Part shown: piece after piece, positions 26,950 through 38,900 of the stretch
How positions within the stretch are numbered: position 1 is the stretch's first letter
How the letters are laid out: the number at the start of each line of letters is the position of its first letter
NCBI RefSeq assembly: GCF_910596095.1
Contig: NC_056543.1
Span: 17,780,042-17,844,041, forward strand
Origin: Thunnus maccoyii
Lineage: Eukaryota > Chordata > Actinopteri > Scombriformes > Scombridae
Length of the DNA: 64,000 nt
Direction: 5' to 3'
Translations under genes and position numbers: made by a program
The notes under the pieces: model-generated
What the model was told of the DNA's origin: nothing
Database searches by the model: none
Seen by the model: only the letters and a program-made list of their open reading frames with translations

Positions 26950-29900
26950 CTTTTTCTAGGCCAGTTTTTGATGTTCTAAACCATGTGAAACTAAGCCATA
27001 TTTCTCCTTGAAACATATTGAAGCTGCCATTGCCACCTTCAGAGTCTGATACCAGACTTATGTTGCACATTCACAGTGTTTGAAAATGATGGATTGCCTG
27101 TCAGGCTGGCCCTGGTTTATATAACAATGATCCCATCATCACTAATAGAGCGAGGGACCCATGGGCTCTTCTGTTGCATAGACTAAAAGATTTTGCACAG
27201 TTTATTACTCTGGGCAATTTTCGGTATCACATCATCAAAATCTTATTTCCCTCATCATCTTGCTTAATGTGTAAATTCAACCTTCTGTTGCATATAATCT
27301 AACGTACACCATCATGGCTGTGGTGATTACTATGTGCTATGTGTTGCTGATTGTTCTTCTGATATGTCCTCTCTTGTGAATGATTATGTCACCTAGTTTA
27401 AAACAGTCTGGCATTCACACCGGCAACCCATGGCCACCTTACAAGGAGAGGACTCCTCTGCACCCGTGCTACAAAGGCCTAATCAAGCTGTTGCACTGCA
27501 AGACTCTGCACATTGTGATATTCACTCTCCTTTACAAGGTGAGCCCTTCAGCAGTGATTCACACAGTGTAATAGCGCTGCCCTTGCATCTCAATTTCCAC
27601 CTTGAGCTAAACCAGAAATGCTTCTTTTTGCCGTATTTAATTGGTGCATCGGTAGTATCTATTAATTGGTGCTGAAATGTTACAAGATATTGGAACAATA
27701 CAGGAATGGCAAAATGCAAAAGATGCAGCACAAAATGAACAGACCTCATAGTGTTGTTAACTATAAAAACAGACAAATGCATTCACAGATGAGCATGTTT
27801 TTCGTCTAACAACATTGGTATGGTTGGTATCAGTAATGAGGGGGATAATATTTCTGTACCATGGAGTTATAATACATAGAATACAAATATTGTTTAATAT
27901 TACATGTAAAATTGCAATGAACTAAGCTGAAGATTTTACTTGTTCTCCACTGTAAACAAATAGTTTGATATGTTCCAGATATGGATGGATCATCAGAACA
28001 TGTCTGAACATGTGCTATGCATGGTGCTGTACCTGATCGAGCTGGGCTTGGACAACCAGGTTCAAGACAACAAGGAGGATGAGGTGAGATATGGTGGCTC
28101 TGAGTCACAACCAGTTTTCTCACTATGTGGACTGCAAACCAGTGTCCTACACAGTGTATGTCTTATGCTTCCAGGAGCCTTGCATCGAGGAGCACTGTCA
28201 TGACAGCTGGTTCCCTGGCACTAACCTCCTCTCCAATCTGCACCATGTCATCAACTTTGTGAGGGTTCGGGTTCCTGAGACAGCCCCCGAAGTGAAGAGA
28301 GAGGCCCCTCCCAGCACCAGTGCTGAAGCTTCATCTTATGGCCAGGTAAAAGGAAGCTCTGCTAAAGACTGAGCTGAATTGCAGTGCTATTAATTACAGT
28401 CACTTTAATCATAATAAATGGAAGTAAAACTTGTAGTCAGTTTGTTAATGATTGTTTGGTAAATCAGCCAAAGGGCAACATCAAAATTCACAAGATCCTG
28501 ATATTTTTTTCTGGAGTGTGTTCACATCAGAGCCAAATGGCCAATGATTATTTGAACTGTGTTCATCAAGTGGCCAAAAACATGTTCGATGAGATGTTAG
28601 TGTTGCTCTGTCTGCTGGATTGTTAGTTGGCAATAGTCTGCTAACAGGTTAGCCATGAACGCTTGCTGTCAGTGCTTTCTAGTATTCTTTCTAGTGGTCA
28701 GAGATTTTGTAATGCAGCTTTAAAGAGCAATATGACATCAGGCTAAAAAGAGGTGTTTCACTGCCCTCACTGGTTGAGAGTTTCAGGTCTGTTTTACCTC
28801 CGACCGCACCCAGCAACACTGCTGTATGGATGTGGTCACAAGTGTGCTCTGTTGCACCTGTAACCACACCCAACAATGATGTAACGGGTTCCTGGAGTAC
28901 ACCTCTACATCACTGCAGCAAGATCACAATTTAAACCACTGGAGGTTAACAAAGACAAAATTTTCAGGTGGTACGATACTCTCAGTAATTCACTTTCTTA
29001 CCAAGTACCAATTAAAATGGCTTTTCCTTGAATGCAGAGACATGTTGTGAACAAGTGATACTTTATATGCAGATCAAAACGTTTACTGTACTTGTCAGAC
29101 CATACTTATGTTGCTGGTAGGATTTTATATATATATTTTTTTTCTTTCAAGAACTATTTTCTGGTCCAACATCCATATTTCAACAACGCTTGGATGGATA
29201 TCCTTGAAATTTGGTACAGACATCCATGATCCCCAGATGATAAATCCCAGTGACTTTCAGAAAAACTAACACTGAAGTTCATGACAGGATATCTCTAAGT
29301 TAATTAGTGAATTTCCCTCACCCTTTTTTTTGAAATGTAACATTTAGCATGCTAATGTTTTTTTCACATTTTCCTTTAGGTCTTTCCTGACATGTGTACA
29401 CGCTCTATATCAGATGTTACATTGTTCGTTTGGTACCTTCATGTTCCTCCTCTCTTATCAACATTATTATTGTTGTTCATTTTGCTGCACTTGCTCCACA
29501 GAATTCCAGGCGTCTTTCAGGGAATTGGAGAGAGGTAGCTGTTTGCACCCTTTGTATAAAGAGGTTGATGGTTTTGATGTCATTTGCAGCTGCATTTGTC
29601 TCATTTTTTTTTTATGAAAGAATTACTATGCACATGTTTGTTTTGTACATTTCAAAGGTCGTCTGCCTCGGTGTGTTATGGTGTGTGTGTATAATGCTGT
29701 GCTTCAGCAGTTCTCCTCCCTCTTGACTGCTGAAACTAATTATGTGTGTAATGCAGGTTTGGGTAAACGCTTTTTAACTGCATGTCAGTATGATTGATGT
29801 TGCCTTGACTGGGCAATATGATGTATGTTTATTTAACAGTGCAGCTCAGGTCCATGTTGTCAGGTCAGGTCACGGCAATCCTTCAGATAGCTTGTGCGAT

Positions 29901-32900
29901 TTTTACATTAGGATGATTTGAATTTTCTCCAGGAATACGGTTGTTTTGAGCGCTATCAGCAAAGGTGTTTGTGAAACGTTGGCTGAAATTTTATAATAGA
30001 CATTTAGTTTGACTTTTATGTGTGTTGTGCCTGTATGACTATGGTAATGAAGCACCCCTCCAATCCATCAAAGTCCATCAGTTTATTAGTGGTATAATTT
30101 TAGATGTTTTTGCTCAAAGACAGATCTGCCAAAGCACCTGGATGCAGGTGGAGTTGGAAGGGATGTTGGTTACACAGGCTTCTCTTATCGCTCTACAAGC
30201 ATATTTTGCTGATACGGTGTGAGCTTGGTACTCAAAATATTGTGTGCTGTGAAACACTGTTTTGGTATGTGTGTGACATAATTTATTGATGTACCATATG
30301 CGTTTACATTGGGTCCAAATAGCTTTAATCCTACAGCATGACATAAACACTGCCACACATAGGGGTCGGATCCTTGGGTTGGATTGATGGTGTTGTAAGG
30401 TATTTCACATAAAAATGTTCATGAAATAATTGTATTTTCTGTAATAAATACATAATTAAAACTTGAAAGTCAAAAAAGTATTCCAGCACACACCAGGATA
30501 CTGGGATAGACACAATTATTGAGGAATTACATTAAAAAACAAAAGGAGCAAACTATGTGTTTTGCACGTTGCTTCATCAGATTGATTCTCTGGTTCTCTG
30601 CTTGATTGCTATCAGGTGTGTCTTTAAATAGCCAGGTTCACACACAGCATCTCACTCTCCAATACAAAGGCAAAAAGGGCAAACAGCAGGCCATGATTGC
30701 AAAATATACATTTCCATAAGACTCATATCCACAGATAATGAGATGCAATTAATGTTAGAGTACAAAATGCACAATAAGGCTGTCCCATCTCTAATATCAC
30801 AGAGGATGAATACATCCATGCACACCTTTTACATAAAATACCATATATCATAGAGTACAAAATACAAGAATTTACTCATAATGAGATAATAAAGATAAAT
30901 AGAGAAAAGTAGAAAACATATATATATTAGAGAAAAAGGTATTGTACAAAATACATTTCATTGTAAAAATTACATCATAATACATCTAAAAAATATTTCA
31001 AAAATGGGGGGAGAATACTATTATAGACTGGATATAACTGTCTTAATGGGGAAGGGGGGGGGGCTTGTGCCAGGAGCGGTTTTAGTGGTTCAACTTAACC
31101 TACATATGAGATCACTTGTAGGCACAGAAAAACAATGTAGGACATACAAGCACAAGTTATAAAAATGGACTTAAGTCTAATGCGTCATTCAACCCATGTG
31201 TTCATCTTTTTGACATAATTAAAACCTATTTATTTCTTTTTTTGTCTTAGAACCTGCGTGAAGCTCAGGTATTCAGCCTTGTGGCGGAGCGCAGGAGGAA
31301 GTTCCAGGAGATAATCAACCGCAGCAACACTGAGGCCACCCAGGTTGTTAGGCCCAAGAGCTCCTCAACACGCTGGGTCCCACCAGGCACACCCCCCCAG
31401 CTGGTGACAGAGATCCTGGAGATCCGAGAGAGCATGCTGTCCCTCCTCATTAAGCTCCACCAGAAGTTGTCGTCCAAGCAGAACTCACTGTCGGCATCCT
31501 GGCTGGACGATATGGACACGAGCCGTCACGCTCATGGAGACGGCATTACAGCCATTGAGCGCATCCTCACCAAGGCAGCCACACGCAGTTGCCAAATCAG
31601 GCGTAGCATTCAGGACATTTGTGGAAAGGTGTGTCCTCCAGTGCCACCAAAGAAGAACAGTCCCACAGACAAGAAAGCCATGGATAAAGAAGAGAGGTAG
31701 CATAATGATGATTCTTTTATTTACCTTAATGGATTTACATTTGTACAACTAAATGCTGTATATTCAGTACTGCTTATTATCTGTTTGAAATGGCTGCACA
31801 TTGATATTGTGTCCATCTGAAAAGGGCTTTAACCAAAAGCGCTAATTCATATTTCCAGTGACAATTCTTTATATATGCACTGCATGCTAATCATTATCAA
31901 TTGTTGTCCTCTCAGCCTCGAGCTTGACAAAAATGGCTCAAAGGAGTGTGTAGGCTTTGAATAAGAAGCTGAAGTAATATTGTCAGGGAGGTGCAAAGCG
32001 TAGAGATGCAAATGTATTGTATGGCACCACGTGTCAGAAGCAGCAACAGATTATGTCTCTTTTTAAAATAAGATATTAAGTCTTCTTGCTGTTTTTTTTT
32101 AAATTATTTTAAAAGGCGATCTACACAATTATCATATGCAGAGCTTCAACAAACGATTATTTTCATACTTGGTCATTCTGCTGATTATTGCTGAATATTG
32201 CTGATTCTCACTATAAAATGTCAGATAATTGTAAAACATGCCCATCATCATTTCCAAGTCCAAGGTGATGTCTTCGTGTTGCTAATTAATGTCTAACCAA
32301 CACTCCAAAACTCCAGAGATATTCAGTTTGCAATGATGCAAAACAACTATAGCAGAAAATACTCACATTTGAGAAGCTGGTAGCAGAAAATGTTTTGTTT
32401 TTTGCCATTTTTGCTTGAAAGGTGACTCAATTGATGAATTAATTATCAAAATATTTTCCATTTAATTTTCTGTCAAACAACAAATCAATTTATCGACCAA
32501 TCATATGAGTTCTTATCATATGTGTTGCTATTATCACTATAGTACATCTTTTCCCAGTGAAATTGGGTCCATTGGCTGTTCAAGTCAAACCTAGTGGGTT
32601 TTGGCTTTTCACCTCACATCCCCCCACTAGTCAGTGTCTCCTATTTTCCCCCTCTAATGATGATGGAATGGGCTATAATCACTTGATAATGGCCTGGTTT
32701 GGGGTTGGTTTCACCCCACAGACGAAAGAAAAGGTAGAATCTCCCCCATTTACACGAACTAGAGCTGTTTCCACGGCAACTGTCAGGCAGCAATGTAGTC
32801 AGGGCAATGAGAAGTGAGAAGCTGCTGCCCATTCCTCAGACTGGTTGTTGACACCCTGAAGCCGTCAGTGAAAATTATTTAGCTTTGACGCTCCTGTCAG

Positions 32901-35900
32901 TATTTGTTTATGCCCTCTTATTAGGGACTTAATTTACAGTCAGCTCTGCACCCTGTGAGTCTGCAGAGTGGGACTCAACCCCTTTATATTAGTTCAATAA
33001 TCAACCTTTCCAACTTTGACAACATAGCCTTGTTGAAATCAAACACCTGCTGTGTATGTAACAGTGTCCCCTGCTACATAGACGAATCTGTTGCACAGGC
33101 TGTGGATGAACAGGTGAAACATGCCCTGAACATAAGTACATACTTATTCTCAGAGTACTGTAAGTCTTTTGTGAAGTGTAAGAGCAGTGATTCATTCTCT
33201 TAAGGAGAGGAAGTGGTTGTCAAGAACTATAATCAGGAGTGGTGCATGTTTTCAATGTATAAAATCTCTGTTTTCACTCACAGTGCGTCTTTTCTAATGG
33301 AGATAATATAATTTGCTCAATAGAGTCTCATTAGTAGAATTAAAATAACTTTGCATATTCATTGCATTGAATATAACTGATTGCTCTTTCTTTCAGACGT
33401 CAGCGGGCTAGAGAGAGGCAACAGAAGCTGCTTGCTGAATTTGCCTCCAGGCAGAAGAGTTTCATGGAAACAGCCATGGATGTTGGTAAGAAGAGGCCAG
33501 CTCAATTACTTACACATACATCAATCACAGCAACCGCTGCCCAAAGTCTGTTAGCAAAGAGTTAGCCTCCCATCATGGCAGGAACAGCAGTGGGCCAGGG
33601 TACATGTGCTAACACAATCTTTACTTGGCATACTTACTGTAATAGTTGTAAATCATAGTCCAGTATTCAGTCTACTGTAACTTTAATGCTACACAGCCCA
33701 ACAGGCCTGCCAAGAATAGTGAATGTATTTTATTGAGTTGCTGACTCCCATTGTTGAAACATTCATAGTGAGGTGAGGTGTGCAGTGGAGGTGGAGGTGT
33801 AACAAATGCACTTGGATTTTTATTTTGTTTCTAGTTTAGTTTGAAAGAAACATACATTGTGTTAAAACTGTGCTCGTTTTCAAAGTCTCATCATACATAT
33901 CTCAGACCACATAAAAGTATGGTCTGATCAGACTGTATAAAAGCGCTAAACACACATTAACACTTCTTTTTGAAGGACTTCCTGCTACTGTAGTATTTGA
34001 AGAAAAGAGCTGCAGGCTGAAATAAACTCATCATTGCTGTGCCTTTTTTCACTGGGGCAAGGTGACAGTGGGCCGAGTCTGCGCTCTTGGTCTCTGCAGG
34101 CCTATTAGGAGAAATTGAGAGGAGAGTGCTCCTGTGGGAGTGTGGGTGGCTTTTGGCTCAGGGCACATAGGATCAAAGCACTAATAGTGGGCTGGACTCC
34201 CAGGGCCCACCCTGACACAGCATGGTTAGTGGATGAATAATGGCTGCTGTGATCAGACAGACTGTTCTGGCAGTACTGTACTCTGACCTCTATCTGCACA
34301 CTTCTTACTGAGCAGTAACATTATTTGCTTTACTTCAAGCTTACTGTAGGGTTTGCATCACCTGCTCCAAAGATTTAAATGTGACGGGGAGATATTTAAA
34401 TCAAGTGAATGCAATGCAGACTGCTTGTAGATATCTTTCAATTTGCCTATTATTGAATATAACATTTGGTCTTATTTCCTTCAGGAGGTGTAACATATTT
34501 GAGGCAGGTTTGCCTCTCCTGCAGAGGTTTCTGTTAACATTGGCTCAATGATCTGTGAAAATTTCAATTCATTATCTTGAAGTACTATTTCAAAGGCAGC
34601 TGAACTTGCTGTTTGGCCTTAAATTCAACATTGCAATCAAATTTTGTCACAAAAATAAATGAAAGTTCATGAAAAATCTTGAGTTATATCGGAACCTCTT
34701 TTCTTATGTTAATCTTTGTATTGCTTGGTGTACATCTCACCACTCGTGTGGCTGTTGGGGCAAAAAGTTTACATTAGGGATGTACTCCAAAGAGGCAGTA
34801 GGGCAATCTCAGTCTTGATTTTCTTAATCATTAGTACTATAATATTGAATTATATAATATATATTTAATTGCTCACTTCACCCCCTGTAACTTTTCATCT
34901 TGCAGATAGTTTTGGGTCTTTTTTCCCCATGTTTTGAGATATCTCTCTGCTTCCATCCCAATACAAGTTGAATGAAATTTGGTTTGTTGTACTCACTGCA
35001 AGGAAAAATGATATTTTACGATTACATTGTAACTACTCTCTTCTAAAGAAAAAGTCCTTATGAGAACATAAATGCTTTTCTGTAAAGAGATGTTGCAGTT
35101 GAATTGGAGGCAGAAATCTCAGACAGATATGTCCTGAACATCTAACATCAAACCTATCTTCAGTGCTACATAGAGGTTAACACGATTGTAATGTGTGAAG
35201 CAAACCTTTTAAACCAGTTTCTGTTCTTTACCTCAGTTTGTGTGTCCTTGTAGTCTTACCTTTTGTGTGTGTGTGCGCATGCGCGTGGATGGCTCTGAGG
35301 TGGCCTGAGGCTAAAACCGCGGCGTTGACATCTAATGCAAACATCTTTCATTTTCCCCAGGAACACGGTGACCTTTCCTGAGAACATATTCTTCCAAAGA
35401 GCAATAAATCAATTTCCAACACAGCTTGACATTTCTCCACAATATTTCCTGCTCAAATTGAACACAATTCTTAACATTTAAAACTAATTTCACATCAGTA
35501 ATTAATTTCTAGTGCTGTGCCAATCGCAAAGGTAGGGGTAGCAGAGAATGACAGTCCTGTGTTGGCAGTATATTCTCATTCTTCTTTCCATTCCTGTCGT
35601 AAGCAACTTCTGAATTATTGGGTACACCAGAACATCAAAGTCCGAAGTTGGTTATTTTCCTTATAGTTATTTGATTGTTTAGTCAATTACCTTCCCTCAT
35701 CATGGATTGTTGCCTCAATTTCAGTTATACCACAGTACAGTGTTTTTGTTTTTCACACAGTTGGAAGCTTTTTGCCCACCCACAGGTGAATGTGACACTG
35801 ACAAATCATTGAATACAATAATTACTTTTTTTGGAATTGTTTCTAAAAGTTTATTTTTCCAGGTTTTATTAATTGTTAACATCAGCTGTTGTCCACCATA

Positions 35901-38900
35901 GTTATGATTTTGTGTTTACAAAAGCACGGTTGTGTGAAAGTATTTGTGAGAAAGCTTTTGCACACTTAGATTTAAGAATTCTTTAAGAATTTTTTCTTTC
36001 TACTTTTTTTGTACCAGAATCTCCAGACACTGAGGCCGCCATGGACCTTGGACCATCTGAAGTGATGGAATCTGAGGTTCTTTATGACTGCGTGATCTGC
36101 GGTCAGAGTGGACCCTCCACGGAGGACAGACCTACTGGCCTAGTGGTTCTCCTCCAGGCCTCCTCAGGTATTACATTTCCAAACATCTTCCCCCTCCATT
36201 TTCAGATGATGGTTAATAGGAATGATTTGTGAAATCACTATCTCAATTGTGTAGTTTGCAGTTTAAAACAACCAGCAATTTGCCAATTTCTCTGTTGGCA
36301 GTCAGCCTATTATTCATGGCACCTTAGATCCACCATACTGAAAGTTTTAATAGTCGGTTAACTGTTGTTCTCATTGGCTCATTTATTATTCATGTTGATC
36401 CCAGGACTCACTTGTACATGGAACCAACTATTGGAAGAGGCAATTTATTTTCTATTTTTGTAGACAGAGGAGGATCACTCACTGTCATCCACATAAATGG
36501 CATGTTTGATTAGTAATTAATCACACTGTAAAATGGTTCAGAAGACTCTGACCTCAGTGTCAAATAACTTCTCATAAAATCTATTCCAGTGACTGACAGT
36601 GGATCCATAGGGGCGTACAATTACATAGTCCTTTTTGGTGACCAGAAACCATTGACATTTAATGCTGTACACTTTCCTAGTGTGCTTTCATTTCTGTTGA
36701 ATGCAGAGGAAGGTGCCAGAAAAGCATACTGTATGTTGTTGAAATGATTACTTGATTTATTGACAGAAAGTTAATTGCCAGCTATTGTAACCATCAATTA
36801 ATCATTTAAGTATCAAGCAAAATGACAAAACATTCACTCGATCCAGCTGCTCAAATGTTTACAAATATTTGCTTTTTTCTTTTGCATCATTGTAAATTAA
36901 ATGTCTGCGTTGTGGACTGTGGGTCATTTGTCGCTGTGACTGTGCTCATGTGAAATTATGCTGGGCATTATTCACTATTTTATCATCATAGTCTCAATAA
37001 TCAGTTAATTGAAAAAATAATCATCACAGTAATGGATAGTGTAAATAGTCATTAGTTGAAGCCCTTAGACTGTATAAACTCTGACCACAATCTCAATCCT
37101 GGACTTTTTAATGAAATGCTGAATACATTACACAGATTGACTGCTGAAACTGACTGCCGTGATTGTCTTTCAGTGCTCGGGCATCGCTGCAAAAACAAAG
37201 AGGCTAAGAAGCTACCGACTAGTGATGAAGAACATATATACCCTGCAGACACGTGTGGAGTGGCTCATGATGTCAGACTCACCCTCATGCAACAGTACTT
37301 CAAAGATGTAGGTGTCTCAGAAACTATTGCTAACGTTACAGAGGAGAAAAAAAAGGCTCAAAGCACTTAGAACACTATTAAAGATATGATTTCCATGTGC
37401 AAAATAACAACTTTAGCAGCTCAAATAAAAGGGTTCTCGGTCTGTTTGTTTCTTGACATTTAGTTTCTGTGCTAGCAAAGTCAGCATCTACATCTGTTGA
37501 GGTCCTTAAAAAATTGTGGGATGTTGAAGAATTCATCTCTTAAATGTTTGTGGTTGTCACATTTACAGGCCAGCTAATGGTTGTCACACAACATTGTGTG
37601 ACAAACAGCAAAATAAAAAACTTGAATGCACATGCCAGTGGGCAGCACGCCAAGTTAATATTCAAAATATCTCTCAAAATTAAAACTAAAGAGCTTGAAG
37701 CTGAAAATTGGCTTTGGCTCAGCTACTTCTGTGTTTTGGCTAGCTTCCAACTCAACTCTAAACCAACAATGATTACATTAGTTGACTTGGACATAATCAA
37801 ATAAAAAGCTGGTCATTCATTCATGCAGGCTAGTTGTCAGTTAAAAGATGCTTTTAAATACCTTATCAAACAAAGCGGAATGACAAAAGCTAGTTTGTTT
37901 TTTTTACTTTGTTATAGGATTTTATAGGGATTTTTTTAGTGTAGTTTGTTGATTCAAACTTGAAAGAAAATCTATTAATTTATCAGCACCACAAAATAAA
38001 CAAACGACCAGAAGGTTGATTGCCTGAAGACATATGTACGTACAGCTATTGATGTGATTTTCCTCCTGTGAATTCTGCAGAGCTCTTGTCTGCAGTCTGT
38101 GTCAATAGGTTGGGATGGGGGTGTCTACGTCCAGACCTGCGGACACACTTTGCATATAGATTGCCACAAGTCATACATGGAGTCTCTTAGGGTAAGGAAA
38201 CCTTGACCTAATGAAACGATTAGTTAAATTGTGTAGTTGATTGACAGAAAATTCATCAATGACAGTTTTAACAATTGATTTATCATTTACGTCATTAGTC
38301 AAATTCATTAGCTGAATATCTTTTTTGACCATTGAAAATCATTGCAGCCTTAGATCCACTGCCTGTTAGTTGTCCAGCATAGAAATGGTATGGACTAAAG
38401 ATTCTGAGTCATATTTTCAGAAAATGTGCAGGCCTTCGTACTTCATATACCTTAATTACCTTATTTTTGAAAACTCCATTGGTAGTTGCCTCTTCAGTTT
38501 TGAGTTCAGACCAAATTGAACTTTTTATGTTTTTTTTTTGTTTTGTTTTGTTTTTATTTCTTTCCAGAATGACCAGGTCCTGCAGGGTTTCTCCGTTGAC
38601 AAGGGTGAATTTACGTGCCCACTGTGTCGACAGTTTGCTAATAGTGTCCTTCCCTGTCGCCCCGGGCGGGGCACAGAGGCGGGTACATGGCACACACCCA
38701 CAAACAAGAAGACGTGTGTGCTTGTAAAGGAGGTGGAAGATCTTCAGGAGAAACTTGGCCTTTTCCCTGTAAGTTTTACAGTAAGACCAGGACTTTATAA
38801 TTACTAGCATCCTGTATTGTTCCACATCTGTTCTCCAAACACACTATCAACTCATTACTGGCTGATGGTAACACAGACAGTAATTATGCCATCATGGAAG

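Larger units (their letters stand above)
24349..28345 (+). other. ubr3: ubr3 exons 17-22: central body
   Basis: Exons: 24349-24434, 24811-24952, 26185-26281, 27397-27538, 27979-28083, 28175-28345. They encode [78 protein letters not shown] and [13 protein letters not shown], all matching the UBR3 body. The exon 17 donor is CTT|GTATCC, a weak site, yet the phase and the protein match require it. Confidence 0.92.

Noticed and set aside
31628..31641. GTGTGTCCTCCAG inside ubr3 exon 23 as a possible tiny intron
   Set aside because: Only about 13 bases long, and the reading frame through it ([12 protein letters not shown]) matches the expected protein.
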